Below, piece by piece: positions 9,354 through 19,211 of a DNA stretch of 64,000 bases. Position 1 is the first letter of the stretch. Each line of letters begins with the position of its first letter. The notes under the pieces are model-generated. The model was not told the origin of the DNA. It saw only the letters and a program-made list of their open reading frames with translations, and searched no databases. The DNA is from Azohydromonas sediminis (GTDB lineage: Bacteria > Pseudomonadota > Gammaproteobacteria > Burkholderiales > Burkholderiaceae_C), in the NCBI RefSeq assembly GCF_003574675.1, contig NZ_QOAZ01000001.1, positions 62,001 through 126,000 of the forward strand. Reading direction: 5' to 3'. The position numbers and the translations under genes were made by a program.

Positions 9354-10621
9354 GCCGACGCGAGGCGCGCGAGCATCTCGCGCGTGACGAGCGTGATGCC
9401 GTTGTCGGTGCGCAGGAAGCGGCGCGCGTCGTCGGCCGGATCTTCGCCGATGACCATGCCTTCCGGGATCACGCAGCCGCGGTCGACGACGACGCGCGAC
9501 AGCCGCGCGTGGCGGCCGACCTCGACGTCGGGCAGCAGCACGGACCAGTCGACCTGCGCGTACGAGTGCACGCGCACGTTTGAGAACAGCAGCGTGCGCC
9601 ACGTGCGCCCGGAGACGATGCAGCCGCCCGAGACCATCGACTCGATCGCCATGCCGCGACGGTGGGCGAGGTTGTGGACGAACTTGGCCGGTGGCAGCTG
9701 CGGCTGGTAGGTCCAGATCGGCCAGCGTGTGTCGTACAGGTTGAGCAGCGGGTCGGTGGCCGTGAGGTCGATGTTGGCATCCCAGTACGCGTCGATCGTA
9801 CCGACGTCGCGCCAGTACGGCTGCTGGCCGGGCCGCGTGCCGACGCAGCTCAGCCCGAACGGGTGCGCCACCGCATTGCGCTGCGCGACGGCACGCGGAA
9901 CGATGTCCTTGCCGAAGTCGTGGCTCGACGCCGGGTCGGCCATGTCGTGGCGCAGCGCCTCGAACAGGTACTTTGCGTCGAAGATGTAGATGCCCATGCT
10001 GGCCAGCGACGTGTCGGGCCGCCCGGGGATCGTCGGCGGGTCGGCCGGCTTCTCGACGAAGTCGGTGATCAGCCGCGAGTCGTCGGTGGCCATCACGCCG
10101 AACGCGGTGGCCTCGGCCTTGGGCACCTCGATGCAGCCGACCGTGCACGGCCGCCCGTGCGCGACGTGGTCGGCCAGCATCAGCGCGTAGTTCATCTTGT
10201 AGATGTGGTCACCGGCGAGCACGACGACGAAGTCGGCGTCGTAGCCGTCGATGATGTCCAGGTTCTGGAACACGGCGTCGGCGGTGCCGCGGTACCAGCT
10301 CTCCTCGTCGACGCGCTGCTGCGCCGGCAGCAGGTCGACGAACTCGTTCATTTCCGACTTCAGGAACGCCCAGCCGCGCTGCAGGTGGCGCAGCAGGCTG
10401 TGGCTCTTGTACTGCGTGATGACGCCGATGCGGCGAATGCCGGAGTTCAGGCAGTTCGACAGCGCGAAGTCGATGATGCGGAACTTGCCGCCGAAGTACA
10501 CCGCCGGCTTCGCGCGCCGGTCCGTGAGGTTCTTCAGCCGGCTGCCGCGCCCCCCGGCCAGCACCAGCGCGACGGCGCGCTTGGGCAGGTCGAAACTCGA
10601 TGCCAGATCCACCGGGGTCAT
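9350..10621 (-). CDS. glgC: Glucose-1-phosphate adenylyltransferase
   Basis: GlgC makes ADP-glucose from glucose-1-phosphate and ATP, the committed step of bacterial glycogen synthesis. The N-terminal nucleotide-binding block [21 protein letters not shown] is followed by the conserved [33 protein letters not shown] carries the catalytic Asp, and FVEKP is also present. The C-terminal left-handed beta-helix domain with [10 protein letters not shown] repeats is intact. The length of 423 residues is normal. It is the first gene of the glgCA pair. Confidence 0.97.
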   Translation of the reverse strand: MTPVDLASSFDLPKRAVALVLAGGRGSRLKNLTDRRAKPAVYFGGKFRIIDFALSNCLNSGIRRIGVITQYKSHSLLRHLQRGWAFLKSEMNEFVDLLPAQQRVDEESWYRGTADAVFQNLDIIDGYDADFVVVLAGDHIYKMNYALMLADHVAHGRPCTVGCIEVPKAEATAFGVMATDDSRLITDFVEKPADPPTIPGRPDTSLASMGIYIFDAKYLFEALRHDMADPASSHDFGKDIVPRAVAQRNAVAHPFGLSCVGTRPGQQPYWRDVGTIDAYWDANIDLTATDPLLNLYDTRWPIWTYQPQLPPAKFVHNLAHRRGMAIESMVSGGCIVSGRTWRTLLFSNVRVHSYAQVDWSVLLPDVEVGRHARLSRVVVDRGCVIPEGMVIGEDPADDARRFLRTDNGITLVTREMLARLASA

Positions 10622-10679
10622 GCAGGTCTCCTCGCTGCGCGACGACGCCTCAACGGCGCCGGCCTCGGATGATGCAACG

Positions 10680-10708
10680 AAAAAGGCGCCGGCCTCGCGG
10701 CCGGCGCC
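10680..10708 (-). terminator. Rho-independent terminator of the ABC binding-protein gene
   Basis: Read on the minus strand this is GGCGCCGGCC, a 4-base loop, then GGCCGGCGCC followed by TTTTT: a perfect 10-bp stem with a U tract. It starts about 25 bases after the stop codon of the binding-protein gene at 10733 and precedes the glgC promoter region. Confidence 0.9.
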
Positions 10709-10732
10709 TTACGCTCGCGTCGATCGGGCGAC

Positions 10733-11875
10733 TCAGCGCACGACGGCGATTTGCTCGCGCTGACCGCCCTTGTAGGTGAACAGCGTCAGCGCACCGTTCT
10801 TCAGGTCACCCTTCTCGTCGAAGGCGATCGTGCCGGTCACACCCTTGTAGCCGCTGGTCTTGGCCAGTTCAGGCAGGTACTTCGCCGGGTCGGCGCTGCC
10901 GGCCTTGACCATCGCCGCGACCATCACGTTGACGGCGTCGTAGACGTACGGCGCATACAGCTGCACGTCGATGCCGAAGCGCTTCTTGTATTCGGCCTTG
11001 AATTTGTCCATGCTGGCCTTGAACTCGCCTTCGACACCGCCGGCCTCGGCGCAGATGACCTGCCCGTCGGCCATCGTGCCGGCGGCGAGCTTCGGCAGCT
11101 CGCCCGAGCAGATGCCGTCGCCGCCCATGAACTTGGCGTTGATGCCGAGCTGCTTCATCTGGCGCAGCATCGGGCCGGCGACGGCGTCCATGCCGCCGAA
11201 GAAGACGACGTCGGGGTTCTTGCCCTTGATGCTGGTCAGGATCGCGGTGAAGTCGGTCGCCTTGTCGTTCGTGAACTCGCGCGCGACGACGCTGCCGCCC
11301 TTGCTCTTGACGCCCTTCTCGAACTCGTCGGCAACGCCCTGGCCGTACGCGGTGCGGTCGTCGATGACGGCGATGCGCTGGCCCTTGAGCGTCTCGACCG
11401 CATAGCGGCCCAGCGTGCCACCGAGGTGCACGTCGTCAGCGACGAGCCGGAACGCCGTCTTGTAGCCCTGGCGCGTGTAGCGCGGGTTGGTCGCCGACGG
11501 GCTGATCTGCGGGATGCCGGCGTCGAAGTACAGCTTCGACGCGGGAATCGTCGTGCCCGAGTTCAGGTGCCCGACGACGCCGTTGACCTTGCTGTCGATG
11601 AGCTTCTGCGCCGCCGCGGTGCCCTGCTTCGGGTCGGCCGCGTCGTCCTCGGCGAGCAGTTCGAACTTGGCCTTGCGCCCGCCGATCGTCACGCCCTTGG
11701 CGTTGAGCTCTTCGATCGCCATGCGCGCGCCGTTCTCATTGTCCTTGCCCAGGTGCGCGATCGCGCCGCTGGTCGGGCCGACGTGGCCGATGCGCACGAC
11801 GAGATCCTGCGCCGAGACGCCGCCGGCCAGGATCAGCGCCGCAGACGCGCCGATCAGTTTCGCTTTCAGTTGCAT
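10733..11875 (-). CDS. Branched-chain amino-acid ABC transporter substrate-binding protein
   Basis: A 380-residue periplasmic binding protein of the LivK/LivJ type (Peripla_BP_6 fold). It starts with a classical signal peptide ending around GGVSAQ. The mature part begins with VVRIGHVGPTSGAIAHLGKD and contains the family block AQKLIDSKVNGVVGHLNSGT. No permease or ATPase genes flank it, so it is an orphan component probably serving a LivHMGF system elsewhere. A strong ribosome site GGAGGT lies 5 bases before the ATG, and a strong terminator follows. The ligand may be leucine/isoleucine/valine or a related compound such as an amide or aromatic acid. Confidence 0.93.
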   Translation of the reverse strand: MQLKAKLIGASAALILAGGVSAQDLVVRIGHVGPTSGAIAHLGKDNENGARMAIEELNAKGVTIGGRKAKFELLAEDDAADPKQGTAAAQKLIDSKVNGVVGHLNSGTTIPASKLYFDAGIPQISPSATNPRYTRQGYKTAFRLVADDVHLGGTLGRYAVETLKGQRIAVIDDRTAYGQGVADEFEKGVKSKGGSVVAREFTNDKATDFTAILTSIKGKNPDVVFFGGMDAVAGPMLRQMKQLGINAKFMGGDGICSGELPKLAAGTMADGQVICAEAGGVEGEFKASMDKFKAEYKKRFGIDVQLYAPYVYDAVNVMVAAMVKAGSADPAKYLPELAKTSGYKGVTGTIAFDEKGDLKNGALTLFTYKGGQREQIAVVR

Positions 11876-12006
11876 TTAGTACCTCCGTGGGGATGCGTTG
11901 AGCGATGGGAATGTTTCTCAACGCCGACAACGATACTCGAAATCGTCATCGATCTCGTCCGGGGAGCCCGCAACCCCGCCGTGCGACGGGCCAAGCCGCC
12001 TCCCCG

Positions 12007-12438
12007 CTACCCGCCCGCGCGCGGATCGTCGGCCGGCGCCGCGGGGCGGGCCAACGCGTCGCGCACCGCTGCGGCGACGCACGCATGCACGTCGTTGGCG
12101 AGCGTGCGTCGCGCGTGCGCGAGCAGCGCTTGCGCGACGGCTGCCGACGCCGCGCGCAGGCGCGCGTCGACGAGCGCCTCGAGCTGCGGTGCGAGCCGGC
12201 GCGCCAGCTCGTCGGCGACGGCCTGCGGATCGGCCGCGAGCGCGGGCGCCGCTTGCTGAGCGGCAAACGAAAGCGGCGCCACGGCGGGGCCGTCGCCGGG
12301 CGTCTCGACGGGCTCGACGAGCACCGGCAGCGGCTCGGCCGGTGTCGGCGGCGCCAACGGCGTGGCGGCATCCAGCACTTCGGTCAGCGTCGGCACGCGG
12401 GCCGGCTGCACGCGCGGATCGAAGGGGCGCAGGTTCAT
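12007..12438 (-). CDS. DUF2486-like alanine/proline-rich hypothetical protein
   Basis: A 143-residue protein. The first half is Pro/Ala-rich and likely disordered (TPLAPPTPAEPLPVLVEPVE). The second half is an Ala-rich helical segment (ADELARRLAPQLEALVDARL). It follows holC after 12 bases, and a DUF2486 gene occupies this place in many Burkholderiales, so I infer that family from position and composition. The function is unknown. Composition and codon usage match the neighbours, so it is probably a true gene. Confidence 0.65.
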   Translation of the reverse strand: MNLRPFDPRVQPARVPTLTEVLDAATPLAPPTPAEPLPVLVEPVETPGDGPAVAPLSFAAQQAAPALAADPQAVADELARRLAPQLEALVDARLRAASAAVAQALLAHARRTLANDVHACVAAAVRDALARPAAPADDPRAGG

Positions 12439-12450
12439 CGCAAGGCACCC

Positions 12451-12888
12451 TCAGCCGTCGCCATCGCGGGCGTGGTGGGTGACGTTCCAGCCCGCGCTCT
12501 TGTACGCCTGCCAGCGCTGGCGGCCGGCCTGCCGGTCGGCGTCGCTGGCGCCGACGAGTTCGATCACGCGCGCGTAGCGGCCGGCGTCGGCGGCCTGCGC
12601 GGGCCCCAGATTGACCAGCACGTCGCACTGCGGCGCACGCGCCCCGTCGTCGACGAGCCAGATCGGCGTGCGCGCGAGCCGCGGTGCCGGCGACGCGCCG
12701 GCGGCCAGGCGCACGTGCGGCACGAAGCCCTGCGGCTCGAAGGTCCACAGCGCGGCGTCGAGCCGGCCGAGCGTCGCCGCGTCGGCGGTGACGGCCACGC
12801 GCTGGCGCTGCCGCCACGCCTTGCGCAGCAGACGGCACGCGTACTCGACCTTGTCGGGCAGTCCGGTGTGGAACGCGACTTCGGGCAC
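12451..12888 (-). CDS. holC: DNA polymerase III chi subunit
   Basis: HolC is a clamp-loader accessory that contacts single-strand binding protein. The 145-residue protein has the N-terminal pattern VAFHTGLPDKVEYACRLLRK and the C-terminal ARVIELVGASDADRQAGRQR typical of chi. The GTG start at 12888 lies 14 bases after the pepA stop and has GGAG upstream. The pepA-holC order is conserved across proteobacteria. The sequence in the middle (FEPQGFVPHV) is also chi-like. Confidence 0.9.
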   Translation of the reverse strand: MPEVAFHTGLPDKVEYACRLLRKAWRQRQRVAVTADAATLGRLDAALWTFEPQGFVPHVRLAAGASPAPRLARTPIWLVDDGARAPQCDVLVNLGPAQAADAGRYARVIELVGASDADRQAGRQRWQAYKSAGWNVTHHARDGDG

Positions 12889-12902
12889 CCTGCCGCTCCG
12901 CG

Positions 12903-14369
12903 TCAGGCGGCGCGCGCGAGCACGAAGTGCGTCAGCAGCCCCACGGGCCGGCCGGTCGCTCCCTTGTGCGCGCCGCTCTTCCACGCCGTGCCGGCGATGT
13001 CGAGGTGCGCCCACGGCAAGTCTTTCGCGAAGCGCTGCAGGAACTTCGCCGCCGTGATCGCGCCACCGGCACGCGGGCCGACGTTGGCCATGTCGGCGAA
13101 GTTGCTCTTCAGCGCCTCGTCGTACTCGGCGTCGAGAGGCATGCGCCACGCCGTGTCGAGCGCCGCGGCACCGGCGGCGAGGAGGTCGGTGGCGAGTGCA
13201 TCGTCGGCGCTGAACAGGCCGCTGTGCTGGTGGCCGAGCCCGATCACGCAGGCGCCGGTCAGCGTCGCGACGTCGACCACCGCCTGCGGCTTGAAGCGCG
13301 CCGCGTAGGTCAGCGCGTCGCACAGGATCAGCCGGCCCTCGGCGTCGGTGTTGAGGATCTCGATCGTCTGCCCCGACATCGAGGTCACGACGTCGCCCGG
13401 CTTGACGGCGCGCCCGCCGGGCATGTTCTCGCACGCCGGGATCAGGCCGACGACGTTGACGCGGGGCTTGAGCTCGGCGAGCGCACGCAGCGTGCCGAGC
13501 ACGCTGGCCGCGCCGCTCATGTCGAACTTCATCTCGTCCATCTCGGCGGCCGGCTTGATCGAGATCCCGCCGGTGTCGAACGTGATGCCCTTGCCGACCA
13601 GCACGATGGGCGCGTCGGATTTACCCGCACCCTGGTAGCGCAGCACGATGAAGCGCAGCGGCTCGTGCGAGCCGCGCGCGACGGCGAGGAACGCGCCCAT
13701 GCCGAGCTTCTCGACGTCCTTGCGGTCGAGCATCTCGGCCTTCAGACCGTGCGACTTCGCCAGCGCCCGCGCCTGCTCGGCGAGGAAGGTCGGCGTGCAG
13801 TGGTTGCCCGGCCGGTTGGCGCATTCGCGCGCCAGCGTCACGCCGGCAGCGATCGCCTGTCCACGCACGAGGCCGCGCTGCAGCAGCGCCGCGCGCGGCT
13901 TCGCGCACAGCAGCGTCACCGCGGCCAGCGCCGGCGCCGCGGGCGCGCTCGGCTTGGTGTGCCGGTAGACGTAGACCGCCTCGGCCACCGCGACCGCGAG
14001 CGCCTCGGCGTGGCGGTCGTCGATCGCGTCGGTGTCGTCGCCGGCCACCGCCACGGCCAGGCGCTTGATGCCCGGCGCCTTCAGCGCGGCGAGCCCCGCC
14101 GCGACCGCGGCCTTGAACGCCTTCGGCGTCGGCTCGGTGGCCGCCGCCAGCGCAACCCGCGCCGCCTTGAACCCCGCCGGGCGGTGCAGGTACAGCACGC
14201 GCGCGGGCTTGAACTCGAAGTCGCCGTGCTCGAGCGCGTCGGCCAGCAGCGGCGCCAGCGCCGCGTCGAGGCCGCGCGGCGCCGCCGTGCCGACGACGAC
14301 GACCAGCAGCGCGTCGGCCGTGACGCCGGCCAGGCCGCCGGCCGGAAGGGTCTGGGTGCGCAAGTCCAT
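12903..14369 (-). CDS. pepA: Leucyl aminopeptidase (M17)
   Basis: A cytosolic hexameric dimetal aminopeptidase that trims N-terminal residues; family members also act as DNA-binding architectural proteins. The catalytic domain is complete, with [13 protein letters not shown] (metal Lys/Asp) and the signature [14 protein letters not shown]. The 488 residues match the family. It is divergent from lptF, with only about 27 bases between the two start codons, the arrangement typical of pepA-lptFG in beta- and gammaproteobacteria. Confidence 0.97.
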   Translation of the reverse strand: MDLRTQTLPAGGLAGVTADALLVVVVGTAAPRGLDAALAPLLADALEHGDFEFKPARVLYLHRPAGFKAARVALAAATEPTPKAFKAAVAAGLAALKAPGIKRLAVAVAGDDTDAIDDRHAEALAVAVAEAVYVYRHTKPSAPAAPALAAVTLLCAKPRAALLQRGLVRGQAIAAGVTLARECANRPGNHCTPTFLAEQARALAKSHGLKAEMLDRKDVEKLGMGAFLAVARGSHEPLRFIVLRYQGAGKSDAPIVLVGKGITFDTGGISIKPAAEMDEMKFDMSGAASVLGTLRALAELKPRVNVVGLIPACENMPGGRAVKPGDVVTSMSGQTIEILNTDAEGRLILCDALTYAARFKPQAVVDVATLTGACVIGLGHQHSGLFSADDALATDLLAAGAAALDTAWRMPLDAEYDEALKSNFADMANVGPRAGGAITAAKFLQRFAKDLPWAHLDIAGTAWKSGAHKGATGRPVGLLTHFVLARAA

Positions 14370-14396
14370 AATGAAGCGAAGTTCTCAGATCGACTG

Positions 14397-15488
14397 ATGT
14401 TATTCGATACCTCGGTGCGCCGAGAGCTCGCGCGCACCTTCGGCGCGACGATGGTCGTCATCGTGACCATCGTGATGACGATGTTCCTCGTGCGCATGCT
14501 CGGCCAGGCGGCACGCGGGCAGGTCGCGCCACAGGACGTGATGCTGCTGATGGGCTATGTCGCGCTGGCCGAACTGCCGACGGTGCTCGCGCTGTCGCTG
14601 TTCGCCGCCGTCGTCGTGACGATCGGGCGCATGTACCGCGACAGCGAGATGGCGATCTGGTTCGCCGCCGGCATCGGGCTGTCACGCTTCGTGCGCCCGG
14701 TGCTGCGCACCGCGTGGCCGGTGCTGGTCGTCATCGCGCTGCTGGTGGTCTTCGCGCGTCCGTGGAGCCAGCGCGCGAGCGCCGACCTGCGCGAGCAGTT
14801 CGAACAGCGCAGCGACCTGTCGCGCGTCGCGCCCGGCGTGTTCCAGTCGTCGCGCGACGGCAGCCGCGTGTTCTTCATCGAGAGTCACTCCGAGCGCGAC
14901 GCCGACGCACGCAACGTGTTCGTGCTCAATTCGCGCGGAGACCGCGAATCGGTGACGACGGCGCTGTCCGGGCGGCTCGAGTCCGACGGCGAGCGCCGCT
15001 ACCTCGTGCTCGACCACGGCCAGCAGAACGACACGCGGCTCGACTCGGGCGTGATGACGATGGCCAGCTTCGAGCGCTACCGCATGCTCGTCAGCGAGCG
15101 CGCGGTACAGCGCGCGCAGGAGCGCCCGCCGCGTGAGCAGTGGACGCACGAGCTGCTGCGTGACCCGCAGCCGCGCCAGCAGGGCGAGCTGGCGTGGCGT
15201 CTCGGCCTGCTGTTCGGCGCTGGCAACCTGCTGCTGCTGGCCGTCGGGCTGTCGGCCAGCGACCCGCGGCGCCCGGGCAACTGGAACCTCGTGTTCGCGC
15301 TGCTGGGTTTCGTCGTCTACTACAACCTGATCTCGCTGATGCAGGCCTGGGTCGCGGGCGGCCGCCTCGGGCTCGGCGTCGCGGTGTTCGCGCTGCACGG
15401 CACCGTGTTCGCGCTCGCGCTGGGGCTGATCTGGTGGCGCGAGAACGCCGCCGTCGCGACGCTGCGGCTGTGGCGCCGGGGAGGTTGA
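14397..15488 (+). CDS. lptF: LPS export permease LptF
   Basis: LptF and LptG form the inner-membrane part of the LptB2FG ABC transporter that extracts lipopolysaccharide. The 363-residue protein has N-terminal membrane helices (MVVIVTIVMTMFLVRML, then VLALSLFAAVVVTIGRMYRD), a central periplasmic beta-jellyroll region (about residues 130-240) and C-terminal helices. The ATG at 14397 starts the typical short N-terminus MLFDTSVRRELARTF. It is followed by lptG after a few bases. Confidence 0.95.
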   Translation: MLFDTSVRRELARTFGATMVVIVTIVMTMFLVRMLGQAARGQVAPQDVMLLMGYVALAELPTVLALSLFAAVVVTIGRMYRDSEMAIWFAAGIGLSRFVRPVLRTAWPVLVVIALLVVFARPWSQRASADLREQFEQRSDLSRVAPGVFQSSRDGSRVFFIESHSERDADARNVFVLNSRGDRESVTTALSGRLESDGERRYLVLDHGQQNDTRLDSGVMTMASFERYRMLVSERAVQRAQERPPREQWTHELLRDPQPRQQGELAWRLGLLFGAGNLLLLAVGLSASDPRRPGNWNLVFALLGFVVYYNLISLMQAWVAGGRLGLGVAVFALHGTVFALALGLIWWRENAAVATLRLWRRGG

Positions 15489-15492
15489 GCGC

Positions 15493-16605
15493 GTGCGCAC
15501 CGTACGTCGACTGCTGTACCGTGACATCGTCGGCGCGGTCGTCTTCGTCGCGCTGGCGTTCCTCGCGCTGTTCTTCTTCGTCGACTTCGTCGACCAGCTC
15601 GGCACCGCGATGCGGCGCGGCTACCCGACGTGGACCGCCGTGGCCGTCAGCCTGCTCGAGGCACCCGGCAACCTGTACGAACTGCTGCCGATCGCGGTGC
15701 TGATCGGCACCATCTTCTCGCTCGCGCGTCTGGCGCAGTCGACGCAGTTCACGATCCTGCGCACCAGCGGACTCGGCCCCGGGCGCGCGCTGGCCCTGCT
15801 GGCCACGCTCGGCGCGGTCTTCGCGGTGGCGACGCTGCTCGTCGGCGACTACGTGGCGCCGTGGGCCGACCAGCGGGCCCAGCGCCTGCTGCTCGACACC
15901 GGCGGCGCGCGCGCCGGCACGCGCGGCGGTGCCTGGCTGAAGGACCGGTACATCCAGGACGGGCAGCCGCGCTCGGTGTCGGTGCACGTGCAGCGCCTGC
16001 GTGCCGACGGCGAGCTGCGCGGCGTGCGCCTGTTCGTGTTCGACGACCGCCAGCGGCTCGTCGAGCAGATCGTGGCCGAGTCGGCGCGCATCGACGACGA
16101 CGCCGTGTGGCACCTGAAGGACGTCGAGCTGCGGCAGTGGCCCGTGGGCAGCGACGGCGCGACGCCGGCGGTGACGACGCGCAGGCTCGACGCGTGGCAG
16201 TGGCCGGGCACGCTGCGCGCCGACGTCGTCAAGGCCGCCGTGCTGCCGCCGAACACGATGTCGACCGTCGAGCTGTGGGCCTACGTGCGGCATCTGCGTG
16301 CGCAGGCGCAGGACGTGCAGCGCTACGAGATCCAGTTCTGGAAGAAGGCGCTGTACCCGCTGGCGTGCCTCGTGATGGTCGCGCTCGCGCTGCCGTTCGC
16401 GTACCTGCACGCGCGCAGCGGCGGCATCAGTGTCAAGGTCTTCGGCGGCGTGATGCTGGGCACCAGCTTCATGCTGCTCAACAGCCTGGCGGGCCACCTC
16501 GGCACGCTGCGCGACTGGACTCCGTGGCTGGCCGCGGGCCTGCCTGGCATCGTCTACCTCAGCCTGTCGCTGGCCGCGTTCGCGTGGCTGGTGCGCTACC
16601 GATGA
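15493..16605 (+). CDS. lptG: LPS export permease LptG
   Basis: Partner of LptF in the LPS extraction complex. The 370 residues start with a GTG and show the same layout: N-terminal helices (VVFVALAFLALFFFVDFVDQL), the LptG-typical LYELLPIAVLIGTIFSLARL, a periplasmic jellyroll, and C-terminal helices (LACLVMVALALPFAYLHAR). It starts 4 bases after lptF ends and overlaps cbiX by an ATGA junction, so it is transcribed and translated in concert with its neighbours. Confidence 0.96.
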   Translation: MRTVRRLLYRDIVGAVVFVALAFLALFFFVDFVDQLGTAMRRGYPTWTAVAVSLLEAPGNLYELLPIAVLIGTIFSLARLAQSTQFTILRTSGLGPGRALALLATLGAVFAVATLLVGDYVAPWADQRAQRLLLDTGGARAGTRGGAWLKDRYIQDGQPRSVSVHVQRLRADGELRGVRLFVFDDRQRLVEQIVAESARIDDDAVWHLKDVELRQWPVGSDGATPAVTTRRLDAWQWPGTLRADVVKAAVLPPNTMSTVELWAYVRHLRAQAQDVQRYEIQFWKKALYPLACLVMVALALPFAYLHARSGGISVKVFGGVMLGTSFMLLNSLAGHLGTLRDWTPWLAAGLPGIVYLSLSLAAFAWLVRYR

Positions 16606-16988
16606 ACGCGACGACGAAGACCGGCTATCTGCTGTTCGCCCACGGCGCGCGCGACCCGAACTGGGCGCTGCCGTTCGAGGCCGTCGCTGCCCGGCTGCGC
16701 GCGCAGCGCCCGGGCGCCGGCGTGCGCGTGGCCTTCCTCGAATTCATGGCGCCCGACCTCGGCAGCGCCGCCGACGCGCTGGTCGCCGAGGGCTGCACGC
16801 ACCTCGAGGTCGTGCCGCTGTTCCTCGGCGCCGGCGGCCACGTGCGCAAGGACGTGCCGCCACTGCTCGACGCGGTGCGCGCACGCCACCCGGGCGTCAC
16901 GGTGCGGCTGCACCGCGCGGTGGGCGAGCGCGACGAACTCGTCGCCGCGATGGCGCAGGCCGCCATCGCGCTGGCCGAGGCACCATGA
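16602..16988 (+). CDS. cbiX: CbiX/SirB-type small chelatase
   Basis: A 128-residue single-domain chelatase of the CbiX-S/SirB type that inserts metal (iron or cobalt) into sirohydrochlorin. The start YLLFAHGARDPNW carries the active-site histidine, and VVPLFLGAGGHVRKDVP carries the second. Together with the CysB-type regulator it overlaps (ATGA), it probably serves siroheme for sulfite reductase. ATGA overlaps at both ends tie it to lptG and cysB. Confidence 0.92.
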   Translation: MNATTKTGYLLFAHGARDPNWALPFEAVAARLRAQRPGAGVRVAFLEFMAPDLGSAADALVAEGCTHLEVVPLFLGAGGHVRKDVPPLLDAVRARHPGVTVRLHRAVGERDELVAAMAQAAIALAEAP

Positions 16989-17926
16989 ACCTGCACCAGT
17001 TCCGCTTCGTGCAGGAGGCCGTGCGCCGCGGCCTGAACCTGACCGAGACCGCCAAGGCGCTGCACACGTCGCAGCCGGGCATCAGCAAGGCGATCCTCGA
17101 GCTCGAGGAGGAGCTCGGCGTCGAGATCTTCGCGCGCCACGGCAAGCGCCTGCGCCGCGTGACCGAGCCGGGCCAGCAGGTGCTGCGCTCGATCGAGATC
17201 ATCATGCGCGAGATCGCCAACCTCAGGCGCATCGGCGAGGAGTACAGCCTGCAGGACGCCGGCACGCTGTCGATCGCGACGACGCACACGCAGGCGCGCT
17301 ACGTGCTGCCCGAGCCGGTGGCGCAGCTGCGGCGGCGCTACCCGAAGGTGCACGTGACGCTGCACCAGGGCGCGCCCGAGCAGGTCGCGCGCATGCTGCT
17401 CGACGACGCCGCCGACATCGGGCTGGCCACCGAGTCGCTGGCCGAAGTCGACGGGCTCGTCTCGCTGCCGTGCTACGAGTGGCAGCACGTGCTCGTCGTG
17501 CCGGCGTCGCACCCGCTGGCCGCCGTCGAGCGGCCGACGCTCGAGCAGATCGCCGCCGAGCCGCTGGTCAGCTACCAGAGCGCCTTCGCCGGGCGCCGGC
17601 GCATCGACGCCGCGTTCGCGCAGCGCGGCCTCGCGCCGCGCGTCGTGCTCGAAGCGATCGACTCCGACGTCATCAAGACCTACGTGCGGCTGGGCCTGGG
17701 CGTCGGTCTCGTCGCCGAGATGGCGATGGCCGGCGAGACGGCCGGCGACCTCGTCGCGCACCCGGTGGGCCACCTGTTCGGCAGCAACGTCGCGCGGGTG
17801 GCGTTCAAGCGCGGCGCCTACCTGCGCCACTTCGTCTACGCCTTCGCCGAGCTGCTGTCCGAGCGGCTGCCGCGCGCGCTGATCGAGCGCGCGCTGGCCG
17901 GCGGCGGCGAACACTTCGACCTGTGA
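16985..17926 (+). CDS. cysB: CysB-family LysR-type regulator of sulfur assimilation
   Basis: A 313-residue LysR protein with an N-terminal winged HTH (NLTETAKALHTSQPGISKAI) and a C-terminal effector domain containing the CysB-like TTHTQARYVLPEP block, where threonines bind sulfate or acetylserine in CysB. Its coupling to a siroheme chelatase supports a role in cysteine and sulfate assimilation. It could also be the related alkanesulfonate regulator SsuR/Cbl. No operator was sought. Confidence 0.9.
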   Translation: MNLHQFRFVQEAVRRGLNLTETAKALHTSQPGISKAILELEEELGVEIFARHGKRLRRVTEPGQQVLRSIEIIMREIANLRRIGEEYSLQDAGTLSIATTHTQARYVLPEPVAQLRRRYPKVHVTLHQGAPEQVARMLLDDAADIGLATESLAEVDGLVSLPCYEWQHVLVVPASHPLAAVERPTLEQIAAEPLVSYQSAFAGRRRIDAAFAQRGLAPRVVLEAIDSDVIKTYVRLGLGVGLVAEMAMAGETAGDLVAHPVGHLFGSNVARVAFKRGAYLRHFVYAFAELLSERLPRALIERALAGGGEHFDL

Positions 17927-18033
17927 CCCCCTACCGAAGCGCACTGCACGCTCGCCGGCCGGCGGGACGCCGCCCGCGAGCCGCTCAAGCCGGCTGGGCC
18001 GCGGGCGCTCGGCACCGCCTCTGACCCGACACC

Positions 18034-19194
18034 ATGGCCATTCCCCGCACCCCCCCGCTGCCCAGCCGCCTGCCGCACGTCGGCACGACGATCTTCACCG
18101 TGATGTCGGCGCTCGCGCAGGAGCACGGCGCCGTCAACCTCGGACAGGGCTTCCCCGACTTCGACTGCGATCCGCGCCTCATCGACGCCGTCGCCGACGC
18201 GATGCGCGCGGGGCTCAACCAATACCCGCCGATGGCCGGCGTGCCGGCGCTGCGCGAGGCGGTGGCGGCCAAGATCGAGGCGCTGTACGGCCACCGCTAC
18301 GACCCCGGGCGCGAGATCACGATCACCGCCGGCGCGACGCAGGCGATCCTGACCGCGATCCTCGCCTGCGTGCACCCGGGCGATGAAGTGATCGTGCTCG
18401 AGCCGTGCTACGACAGCTACGGCCCGAACATCGAGCTGGCCGGCGGCACCATCGTGCGCGTGCCGCTGACACCGGGCACGTTCCGCCCGGACTTCGAGCG
18501 CATCGCGGCGGCGATCGGGCCGCGCACGCGCGCGATCATCGTCAACTCGCCGCACAACCCGAGCGCGACGACCTGGAGCCGCGACGACCTCGAGCGGCTG
18601 GCGTCGATCCTGCGCCCGACCGACGTGCTGCTGATCAGCGACGAGGTCTACGAGCACATGGTCTACGACGGCCGCGCGCATGCCAGCGCCGCGTCGCACC
18701 CCGAGCTCGCCGCGCGCGCCTTCGTCGTCTCGAGCTTCGGCAAGACGTACCACGTGACCGGCTGGAAGGTCGGCTACGTCGCCGCGCCGGGGCCGCTGGC
18801 CGACGAGTTCCGCAAGGTGCACCAGTTCAACGTGTTCACCGTCAACACGCCGGTGCAGCACGGGCTCGCGCGCTTCATGGCCGACCCGGCGCCGTACCTG
18901 GAGCTCAGTGCGTTCTACCAGCGCAAGCGCGACCTGTTCCGCGCCGGGCTGGCCGCGACGCGCTTCCGGCTGCTGCCCAGCGAGGGCAGCTACTTCCAGT
19001 GCGTCGACTACTCGGCGATCAGCGACCTCACCGAAGCCGCGTTCTGCCGCTGGCTGACGACCGAGGTCGGCGTCGCGGCGATCCCGCTGTCGGCGTTCTA
19101 TGCCGGCGGCTTCGAGCAGCGCATCGTGCGCTTCTGCTTCGCGAAGAAGGACGCGACGCTGGGCCTCGCGCTCGAGCGCCTGGCGCGGCTGTAG
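18034..19194 (+). CDS. Class I/II aminotransferase (methionine/kynurenine type, YbdL-like)
   Basis: A fold-type I PLP aminotransferase of 386 residues. The N-terminal block GAVNLGQGFPDFDCDP, the Asn of NSPHNPSATTW and the Schiff-base lysine in SSFGKTYHVTGWKVGY place it with YbdL/KAT-type aminotransferases, which accept methionine, glutamine or kynurenine. The substrate is not decided. It is a single gene 107 bases after cysB and convergent with the FimV-like gene. Confidence 0.9.
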   Translation: MAIPRTPPLPSRLPHVGTTIFTVMSALAQEHGAVNLGQGFPDFDCDPRLIDAVADAMRAGLNQYPPMAGVPALREAVAAKIEALYGHRYDPGREITITAGATQAILTAILACVHPGDEVIVLEPCYDSYGPNIELAGGTIVRVPLTPGTFRPDFERIAAAIGPRTRAIIVNSPHNPSATTWSRDDLERLASILRPTDVLLISDEVYEHMVYDGRAHASAASHPELAARAFVVSSFGKTYHVTGWKVGYVAAPGPLADEFRKVHQFNVFTVNTPVQHGLARFMADPAPYLELSAFYQRKRDLFRAGLAATRFRLLPSEGSYFQCVDYSAISDLTEAAFCRWLTTEVGVAAIPLSAFYAGGFEQRIVRFCFAKKDATLGLALERLARL

Positions 19195-19211
19195 CGCGCA
19201 GGCGGCGGGGC

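Noticed and set aside
4905-9710. Open frame of about 1600 codons on the plus strand
   Set aside because: It runs antisense to glk, the decarboxylase and glgA, is rich in Arg/Ala/Val/His, and has no domain. Long antisense frames are expected when third positions are almost all G or C.
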